In this document: one piece after another, positions 56,796 through 64,000 of the stretch
How positions within the stretch are numbered: the stretch's first letter is position 1
How the letters are laid out: every line of letters begins with the position of its first letter
Source of the DNA: Hymenopus coronatus
Taxonomy: Eukaryota; Arthropoda; Insecta; Mantodea; Hymenopodidae
NCBI GenBank assembly: GCA_030762935.1
Contig: CM060883.1
Span: 49,215,001 to 49,279,000 of the forward strand
Direction: 5' to 3'
Length of the DNA: 64,000 nucleotides
Notes under the pieces: generated by a model
What the model was told of the DNA's origin: nothing
Database searches by the model: none
Seen by the model: the letters and a program-made list of their open reading frames with translations, nothing else
Position numbers and translations under genes: made by a program

Positions 56796-56986
56796 TATAT
56801 ACTAATGCTACCGGTTCATGAGCTAATATCGCTCTACTTTTTCTCCCTGAGGAATTGAAGATTCTGCTTCAGATCTTCAAAGTCGCAATTATCTACTTTT
56901 AATAATTCAAGGAATATGCAACTCCGGTAGTTGTTTTCTGAAAACATTATAAATGATATCTAAAGCCTCTTTTGAGTGGCAGAGAG

Positions 56987-56990
<4 letters not shown>

Positions 56991-57040
<50 letters not shown>

Positions 57041-57225
57041 TTTTTTAAACAGACCGACTCCGGCGCTGTATCCCCTGTTTACATTCCCCCCCCCCCCTAA
57101 ATTTACTGTATGATTACTGATTTTTACTGTTCCTTTACACAAATATATACACATTGCACAAACATATAACAAAGCGAGACGCCTTAGCGAGCGTGGCCAT
57201 GACCGGCTGAGCTATCCAAGCAAAT
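56991..57225 (-). repeat. SINE-11 with long poly(A) tail
   Basis: On the minus strand the head GGATAGCTCAGCCGGTCATG has a good box A (TAGCTCAGCCGG). Box B is not seen. The body ends in a 44-nt A-tail (plus T-run 56991-57034) with a second shorter A-run. A long pure tail suggests a recent insertion. Confidence 0.5.
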
Positions 57226-57450
57226 TTTCAAGAATACCCGTCCAACTCAAAAATTTTTTATAAGGAAACATTTTTACTAATGTTTTATTTTATCAAAAAT
57301 GACTAACGATTTTAACTAAAATGCCATTTCTTTAAGATAGCTTCATGATATAACTCCAGATTTATGGGAATAGCCTCTTAATTCCTCACATTCCTAAACG
57401 GCTTTTGTTTAACTGGTAAGCCGCAAGGGATTCACAAACTCTTATTACAC
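57222..57450 (-). repeat. Family H internal fragment
   Basis: From the TTTTCAAGAATACCC block to AACCGCAAGG-like sequence and TTATTACACAAAAAA, where a plus-strand copy begins in the same A-run. Confidence 0.65.
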
Positions 57451-58227
57451 AAAAAATCCTATTTGTTCCATGCACATGAGTTTCTCTACATCTCTGCGAC
57501 AAATTATTGTTAAAAAGCTTATGCTTCTATTTACTTCAGGCTAATCGAGAAAAAAAAAAAAAAAAATAGCGGAAATAAGTATTATTACTTGCTTCCATGT
57601 AAGTAGACGGGAAATAAGAGGGTACCATAGATTAAAGTGATAGTCAAAAGCTGGTTCCTTTGTTTTGTATGGACAGGAGTTGACAAATTCCTTATGATAA
57701 AAGTAAGTTTTTTAAAGTTGAAACCAATAACAAGGGAATATCTCAAACACGATCAACTCCACGAAAAAATGTATATAACATAAATTGTGTGTTTTAACAA
57801 GCTCTACATTTTCTGTTGAGCTATTTTTTGTCTATCTCTTACAGTTTATCAGTTATGCAAAATTCAGTACAATTCATCCACAATAAAGTAGTCTTCAGAG
57901 GCTATACCCAGAAAATTCAAGATATACCTTATATTTGTCAGGTAAACATCTTTAATACCTATATGATATTTACGAAAAATTTTCCATTTATAGGGTAGTT
58001 GGAGGTGGGGGGATATTCTTGAAACTCTTCGTGTCACATCCTTGGAAGATACTGAACTTAAACACACAAGGACCTTTTTCTGATTTTTTTTTTTTTTTTT
58101 TTTTTGCATCCAGGGAGTCCTAAAACATACATTTCCGGTGAAATTTCTGTATCGAATTTTGGGTGCAATACAATACCTTCTCTATAGGTACACTATGTAC
58201 ATAGTAAGTGTAGAGAAAGTAAAAAAC
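57449..58227 (+). mobile_element. Family H copy, complete with internal deletions
   Basis: The start AAAAAATCCTATTTG is mutated. A-run at 57549-57566, T-run at 58084-58105. The palindrome and most of the CA tract are missing. The hairpin at 58180-58215 contains an inserted GGTA. The end is GTAAAAAA. Confidence 0.8.
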
Positions 58228-58589
58228 TAATTTCCTGCTTCACAAACAGGTTGTTACTATTTATTTATCTCTCCGGAAGCAGACGGTGTGGAATCAGAAT
58301 TAGGATAGAACTCGAAGGGAAGTTTGCAGCTGTTGATTCCCGGATATTTTGACAGCTGGCCGATAACTGATAGGTACAACTTAGCGAAGCCATTAAGATT
58401 TTAACAGTTCATGAACAATGCGCAACAAAGTGGTATCTTCGCCACCGATCTTCACTACAACAAAACTTCCCAGAAAATACAGAAGCGTTTATCTTCGATC
58501 TCTCTCCCTCTCTCATTTACTGACAAGAAAACTGTTATGCTCATGAAAGATAATAACCTTTTCTTATCGTACTGTGATTTCAGTACAAG
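58228..58589. other. No recognisable feature
   Basis: No ORF beyond chance and no repeat match. Confidence 0.4.
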
Positions 58590-58602
58590 ATAGAAAACAA
58601 AC

Positions 58603-58907
58603 GCGGGAGACCTGGGTTCGATCCCCAGTACCGGCGTGGGGATTTTTTCCCCGCTGGGAGACCTGGACCGGGGTGCACTCAGCCTCGTGAGGTCCCTGGG
58701 GGGCCAATTGAGGAGCTACTTGATGAAGAAGTAGCGGCTCCAGGTCGTGAGGACCGCATTAACCGGCCGGGAGGGACTCGAGACGCTGACCACGTCTCAC
58801 CCTCCAATACTGCACCCCATCCATGACGTCTGTAGTGGACCGAGATGGGGGACGCAGCGGCCGGGCGGTAGGCCAAGGCTCCCCGTGAGCTGTCGTGCCA
58901 TGGAGCT
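58603..58907 (+). repeat. SINE-12, G+C-rich, with perfect 13-bp duplication
   Basis: Flanked by ATAGAAAACAAAC at 58590-58602 and 58908-58920. Box B GGTTCGATCCCC lies near 58615, only about 12 bp from the left end, so the box A half is missing. The 305-bp body is strongly G+C-rich (CCGGCCGGGAGGGACTC) with no A-tail. Confidence 0.65.
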
Positions 58908-58920
58908 ATAGAAAACAAAC

Positions 58921-59284
58921 CCTTTCAGTAATTTATAACTGCTCCTGTATTCCTGAGTCTACATCTGAACTAATATTATGTAGAGAGAGTCAATTTCTGT
59001 GTTAGTGTAAATAGGATAACCTCAAAACTTCTCAATCATCAACTTTTCGATAATTCTTACATCATTGAAAAGGCTTGTTCTTCTATATTAGGTTTCCAAC
59101 ACTTTGAAAACTGGGCGATTAAGGATTTTTTTTTTTTCATATTCATATCAGCAATTCTTATTCCCATTTCGTTGAATATAGATATCAGAGGCTTCTTTTA
59201 GCATTTTATTGCAAATCTGTCAGATTTTAATGCCTTCGAACCGAAAAGATGTATGAGGTCTTAAATTGAGATATATATTAGGGA
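58921..59284. other. No recognisable feature
   Basis: A+T-rich, T-run near 59131-59139. Confidence 0.4.
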
Positions 59285-59592
59285 TTTGGATAGGTAGAGT
59301 CAAACTGAAAAATGCAACACCTTAGTCGGGATTTGAACCACGGATCTCCCAGCGGTTGCCCTACCACAGGACTACTAGACAACATACCGGCATAGCACTA
59401 AATTTCTCAATTGTCTCGCATGTTTCCCGGCAAACCACAAGGTGATCTCTAATTATTTTGAGATGACAACCCCAATGGTGACTTACAATGTCGTAAGTAC
59501 GTTAAGTCACAGGTTTCATAGTATAGCCAACTATTATGGTCAATTAGTATTGATTTAATTATTCTTTTCACACAAGCTGTGTGTAGGACAGA
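59285..59592 (-). repeat. SINE-4 copy
   Basis: The reverse complement matches the 13.6-kb copy: TGACTCTACCTATCC end, box B GGTTCAAATCCCG (near 59335-59323), GTCATCTCAAAATAATTAG and TACTATGAAACC. Confidence 0.7.
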
Positions 59593-59712
59593 CTGATAGG
59601 GTCAGATCCGTGGTTTAAATCCCGGCTATGGAATTGAATTTTTCAGTCTGACTCTACATATCCAACTCCTGTCCTACACACGCCTTGTGTGAAAAAACAA
59701 TTAAATCAATAT
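59593..59712 (+). repeat. SINE-4 fragment, inverted against its neighbour
   Basis: Starts just before box B (GTGGTTTAAATCCCGGC) and continues through TTTTTCAGTCTGACTCTACA and CCTGTCCTACACACG to AACAATTAAATCAAT. Confidence 0.7.
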
Positions 59713-60399
59713 TAAGGAGTACTTATCTTCATAGTGCCATATTTACTTCACATTTCATTTAAGTTTTATCAGGTAATATTTTTGGTATAATTCTGACAAA
59801 ACCGGATTCTAGAAACTGACAAAACTGACAAGTTACCCTTACATTCAATCCTTATTTTCCACCTCTTTATGACAATCAACATTCCTAGTCCTATTTAAGT
59901 GAAACTTTGTACGCTACTCCAGGACCATTTATGCTACATAAGAACTATAAAAAAACTACCCCTACATATTTTCAATCCCTTATATAGGAATATCCACTAC
60001 AGACAAAATATTGTACAATTATACCATAGGAGATAAAAATCATAGCTTAAGCTACAACTTCCAAAAGTCACATAATATTTACTTTGAATGATATAGTATC
60101 CGAAATTATTAAAAGTTACTCTTGCTTATTTCAAAACTTATAGATAAAACTATAGTTTAAGTAAACAAGGGCTCAAATTTTTGCGCTTGCACTATAGGAC
60201 TTGGTAAAAATTCTCCAATACAGTTTCAAAAAGACATACACACCCATATTTTTCAAACCCTCTTGTACAAACTGTCACTATTTGACCAATCTATACAAAA
60301 CATTTGTTTTAGGTTCAGTTTACAAACTACTTAACAACTTACAGAATAATTTTATTGTTTTCAACCCCATACTTTCCAATGCCCAAAGTTGTGGTTTCA
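59713..60399. other. No recognisable feature
   Basis: A+T-rich. A 77-codon plus ORF (60201-60434) runs into the SINE and has no motif. Confidence 0.4.
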
Positions 60400-60650
60400 A
60401 ACTGGTCCTCCGTGATCCACGGGTAACATGTTAGCCTCTAGTTTCCAAGATCGTGGGTTCAAAGCCGGTGGAGTGATATATTTTTTCGCGCGTAAAAATC
60501 CTTAGCATGGGAAGTAAAGCCGTGGGTCTAGTGGCATAGATTTAGACACGTAAAACAGCTTCCAAGTCTGAGAAAGCGGCTTCTAATCAAAATTGCAGGT
60601 ATTTCACGCCCTATATAAAATGCGGCGCTAAGAATCAAAGCAATTCAATT
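60400..60650 (+). repeat. SINE-7 copy
   Basis: Head with CCACGGGTAACATGTTAGCC, box B GGGTTCAAAGCCGG near 60455, then CGCGCGTAAAAATCCTTAGC, GGGAAGTAAAGCCGTGGGTC, ending in GCGGCGCTAAGAATC. Confidence 0.7.
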
Positions 60651-60651
60651 T

Positions 60652-60955
60652 ATTTTATTTATTTTTGCGGGTTAAAACCCGGCGGAGGATTATGGATTTG
60701 TTTACTCGAACGTAAAAACCCTTAATATGGCTTTCTTCGGAAGGGAAGTAAATCCGTTGGCCCCGTGTAATGTTTATTTCCATGTAAAAGAACCCCATAC
60801 CTTCATAGAAAAGGTGCCTAGGCTAACTTCGCCATGTTTCGCGTCCACAAGTCGTGATTTCGTCCTGTATTTCTAGGGCGAGAGTGCCACCATGTGCACA
60901 GTGGCGAACTCGCAAACTAGAAATTCTCTGTTCAAGAAAACCACTGCAAAAGTTA
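60652..60955 (+). repeat. SINE-7 copy, diverged
   Basis: GGGTTAAAACCCGGC, CGTAAAAACCCTTAATATGG, GAAGGGAAGTAAATCCG and CATGTAAAAGAACCCC repeat the SINE-7 order. The tail is unclear. Confidence 0.55.
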
Positions 60956-60959
60956 CCCA

Positions 60960-61700
60960 ATAGATTAGATAGACAGACAGATAGATAGATATGATAGACA
61001 GACAGATAATTTATTCATCTTGTAAATCGTACATTGTACATGGGTGGTATGATATAATACAAGTCAAGTTATTAATTTACAATTATAGTTGATTACAGTA
61101 ATTATTTACAATAAATCCCAGGAAAATGTAATAAGGACTTAAAAACTTATAACTATTTACAAAGTTTGAAAGGCCAATATTATAATACACAATTTAATTC
61201 AGAAATATTAAATTATTGAAATCTTTCCATGAATTCATTAACAGAGTAAACGCAGTGGTGAAGCAATTAGGTATGCCAAAACTGCCTTTTTAAATACTGT
61301 AAATTTGCAAATGTTTTTATTGGCTAGAGGCAATTTATTAAAAAAAGTTATTCCTAAGTTAACTACACTGTTTTAATGAGTAGACTTGTGATACTTTTCT
61401 GCAGTTGAATATCCATTCTCTGTCCAGTATTAAGGTTATGAATAATTTTCTTGAAGGTATAATGGTCATTTCCGTTCATTAAATTTAAATTCGTAAATTT
61501 TAACATTTCAAAAATGAAAAATACAGGGGAGAGGTAAGCCTTTGTATTGTTTAATCAATCGTTTGCAAGTGGATCTTGGTTTAGCTTCTCCCATTATTCT
61601 TAGAATATATTGCCCACTTGGCATGATGGAGCTGGAATGAATAGCTTACGAGACTGTATCAATGCAAAGCTGGGTAAGACAGTACGCTACATTCAAGAGG
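60960..61700 (-). pseudogene. Decayed non-LTR retrotransposon, ORF2 C-terminus and 3' UTR
   Basis: Minus-strand frames read LRIMGEAKPRSTCKRLIKQY and LPLPCIFHF (near 61620-61520). After stops they read GITFFNKLPL and VFKKAVLAYLI (near 61360-61250). These resemble the C-terminal tail after the RT domain in Jockey/CR1-type elements. The 3' UTR ends in a GATA/GACA repeat (60961-61008), which may be the tail of the element. It has many stops and no catalytic residues. Confidence 0.55.
60961..61008. repeat. GATA/GACA microsatellite
   Basis: Mixed AGAT and AGAC tetranucleotides at the 3' end of the decayed LINE. Confidence 0.9.
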
Positions 61701-61946
61701 GTAGATAAGATATAGATATCATTCTAAGTAACAAATCAAACGCAGTGACTTCATGGCCCTCAAATGTGCTTCAATGCACTGCTTGTTTTCACTACATAAT
61801 AGCTAAAAACGAGTATACAAGATATAACATAAGATTCAAGATGGACTATCGATTACATAACAAATTCCTCTAAATGGAACATAATACTGCCAAATTACAG
61901 ATCATAACTACTAATCCTCAAACTTCAAACTTTTCCAATAAAAATA
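61701..61946. other. No recognisable feature
   Basis: A+T-rich DNA between the LINE relic and a family H copy. Confidence 0.4.
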
Positions 61947-62800
61947 AATTTGATTTTTACACTCACATGACTTTCTCTAGCTACTCTACAAATAAACTTC
62001 TTACAAAAGATAATTCTTCTTTCAACACCATGCTAATCGAGATAAACATTAGTAGAATGTTATTACTTAATTCCTTATAAGTCTAAGGCAATGCACTAGG
62101 CTAAAATGATAGTCAAATGTTTTAAAAGCTGTCGTTATGCAATTGTCATTGCAAATCGCTTCTTTGCTTGGCCTGGAGTAGAACAAAAGAAAAACGGACA
62201 CTTCCTGTCCCAAAGAAGTTTTAAGTACTTTACTCTTGAAATCAATACCAAGGAATAACGCGGAAACGGTAACCTCCACAACAAACATGAAAAGGACATT
62301 AATTCTGTCTTTTGATGAGATCTACATTTTTTTGTGCGGTAATTTTTGGGTATCTCTTACGGTTTAGCAGTTAAGCAAAATTCTGCAAAATTCACCCAGA
62401 ATAAAGAGGTCTTCAGTGGCTATTCCCAGAAAATTCAAGGTATGCCTTTTATTTGGGATGTAAATACCTTTAATATGCGGGATTTTATTCAAAATCGTTA
62501 GCCATTTTTGAGAAAATCAAAATTTTCGAAAAATGTTTCATGTAAAGGGTAGTTTGTAATGGAGGGATTTTCTTGAAAAACTTCGTGTCGCATCCTTGAA
62601 AGATACTAAATTTAAATGCCAAGTTTGGTATTTAACGGTAATTTCGTTTTTCAGCTATGTTGTCCATAGATAGCACACACAGGGCCGTTTTCTAAAAATG
62701 CTTTTTTCGGACTCAGGGGATCCCAAAACATCTATTTTCGGTGAAATTTCGACATCGAATTTTTTAGTGGAATACAATACTTCTTTATCCCTAAGTACAT
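61947..62800 (+). mobile_element. Family H copy, hairpin lost
   Basis: The start AAATTTGATTTTTACACTC is mutated. It is a subfamily with GCTGTCGTTATGCAATTG. The body is complete, including CCAAGTTTGGTATTTAACGG. The terminal hairpin is replaced by TTTATCCCTAAGTACATTTC. Confidence 0.8.
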
Positions 62801-63101
62801 TTCACCAAGCTTCAGTAACATTTTAATGATTCATTAGCATGTTTACTGATTCGTTAATATTTATTTACATTATAATAGTCTAATAAGCCACGTGTAATAT
62901 ACAACGTTTTATCATAGCCTAATATTAACTGAAATATTCTATTTATTAATATTAATATTATTAGAGTCGTCATTACGAGAAATTGAATTTTAGACGTGAC
63001 GTAGGGGTGCTTTGTTTGTTCGTTGGTGCGTAACCTCACCGGAATAAACAGTTTCATTTCTAGTTGTTTAAACTACTCCAAATAAATCAATAAATGAATG
63101 A
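62801..63101. other. No recognisable feature
   Basis: A+T-rich, no ORF of note. Confidence 0.4.
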
Positions 63102-63264
63102 AAATGGATGTTCCCGAAGGAGTTTTAGATTATGGTAAAAAAGCTGGACTTAATTTGCTACACGGCAAGTCGAAGGACTTAACAAGGAATTTTCATTATT
63201 AAAAGAATGGGGAGCTGCCAAAGGAGTTAAAATAATTTACAATGAAATAAAGTACTTCCTCTAA
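63102..63264 (+). pseudogene. Broken N-terminus resembling a Crypton-type tyrosine recombinase
   Basis: An ATG at 63102 opens MDVPEGVLDYGKKAGLNLL and GKSKDL. One frame change later the plus strand reads KEFSLLKEWGAAKGVK. The pattern (VP..IL..A...LLP.KS..LY.KE...F.EW...KGV) is what I associate with the N-terminal SAM-like core-binding domain of arthropod Crypton-like tyrosine recombinases. The catalytic R...H-R-H-Y part is absent here. Recognition is by eye and only moderately secure. Confidence 0.4.
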
Positions 63265-63492
63265 GTCAAGATGAAATAAAGACTCATTGTTGTTTCCTAG
63301 GATACATGAAATGTAAATGAAGTCTATAGGATAGGACACATAGGTTTTTATCCTACAGATTCTTGTAATAGACAACGTTGCTATGAAGAAACGACATAAG
63401 AAAACTTGGACATTAAATCAAGTGATAGTTATTAGCGCAACAGGAGGGATAAAGTAAACAAACTTCACTCGTTGCTCCGGTAACGAGTGGGA
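63265..63492. other. Spacer with a small hairpin
   Basis: Contains CACTCGTT/AACGAGTG (63466-63489), an 8-bp perfect stem with an 8-nt loop. No gene. Confidence 0.4.
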
Positions 63493-63630
63493 TTAAATAA
63501 ATAAATGGTTGATAACCACAAATTTTCTATAACCTTTTAACTCTTTTTCGTATAATAAAGCCTCAACTGTTTCTTTTGCTGCATTTAATATATCATTTGG
63601 AACCGATATACTAACGTTATCAACGTCCAT
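63493..63630 (-). pseudogene. Second recombinase-like N-terminal fragment
   Basis: A minus-frame ATG at about 63630 reads MDVDNVSISVPNDILNAAKE, then TVEALLYEKELKGYRKFV. It has the same spacing of VP, IL, A, LL and a K...Y motif as the fragment at 63102 but little DNA identity. The two fragments face each other. The frame is open upstream to 63729, but the MDV start matches the other copy better. Confidence 0.35.
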
Positions 63631-63730
63631 CGTAAACTTAATCAATTTGAAACTAGTAGCAATAAAAACAAAATTAGTATTCATACGTAGCCTACCATAT
63701 TTTCTAACTATAATAACGCCGAAATTCAAT

Positions 63731-64000
63731 GCCTTATTCCTTATTTAATTTATTACCATTATTATGCACTTGTAGAACTTAAAACGCTCCCCTTCGGATC
63801 CGTTTTAAATTGTTCTCCTCATGGTTAAACTCTCAGTTTATCCACTTGTATAATAAATAACTATTATAGCTGCTCACCAAGCATCTGTGGCAGTAACGAT
63901 TCGTAAAATACTCATTATGTTACTGAAATATTTGGCATTCAGTTAAGAATTGATGATTCAGTAAAAACCGTAGCACAAACGTTTCATTGCACAATTGTTA
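63731..64000. other. No recognisable feature
   Basis: A+T-rich to the window edge. Confidence 0.4.

Noticed and set aside
56960..57172. Minus ORF with a long lysine run
   Set aside because: It is a translation of the SINE-11 A-tail.

Overview
The window looks like non-genic, transposon-saturated DNA from a metazoan nuclear genome, most probably an arthropod. The evidence is an I/Nimb-like non-LTR retrotransposon, several degraded mariner/Tc1-type transposases, a dozen tRNA-derived SINE families and A+T-rich background. I find no convincing host protein gene, rRNA gene or functional tRNA gene. The species assignment is an inference from the transposon families only.

The dominant component is one dispersed family (called family H here), roughly 0.8-0.9 kb when complete, with about fifty full, truncated or nested copies on both strands. 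It covers well over half of the window outside the central 20-27 kb. Reading a copy in its '+' sense: an A-rich start (AAAAATCTGATGTG), a subterminal ACTTTCTCTA, an A+T-rich body without coding capacity, a conserved small palindrome (ATACCAA/TTGGTAT), a CA/GT microsatellite of variable length, and a terminal hairpin around CACTATGTACATAGTG. The outer stem of that hairpin (TAGAGAAAGT) is the inverted copy of the 5' subterminal motif, and the copy ends in AGTAAAAA. This architecture, the lack of a visible target-site duplication, insertion in A/T runs and head-to-tail arrays fit a non-autonomous Helentron-associated (HINE/DINE-1/MINE-1-like) element. No helicase/Rep gene is present here to prove it.

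Layout. 1-19.6 kb: family H copies with SINEs, a mariner relic (11.2-11.5 kb), a LINE 3' end (4.3-4.9 kb) and a tandem cluster of SINE-1 units (8.9-9.5 kb). 19.66-20.17 kb: a 512-bp element with 40-bp terminal inverted repeats, a 5S-rRNA-like internal segment and a hammerhead-like motif. 20.71-26.60 kb: a nearly complete minus-strand non-LTR retrotransposon (zinc-knuckle ORF1; endonuclease, reverse transcriptase and RNase H ORF2) bounded by a perfect 14-bp target-site duplication, with ORF2 broken at three places. 26.9-29.4 kb: three relics of a second transposase. 30-58 kb: family H again, nested with SINEs, plus a degenerate minisatellite (33.8-34.4 kb). 58.6-61.7 kb: SINEs and the decayed 3' end of another non-LTR element. 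63.1-63.7 kb: two broken N-terminal fragments that resemble Crypton-type tyrosine recombinases.

The parts do not form a cellular pathway. They record successive insertions: SINEs sit inside family H copies, one family H copy sits inside another, and family H copies abut in head-to-tail chains. The retrotransposon could have supplied the machinery for its own mobility, but this copy is probably dead or affected by homopolymer sequencing errors.
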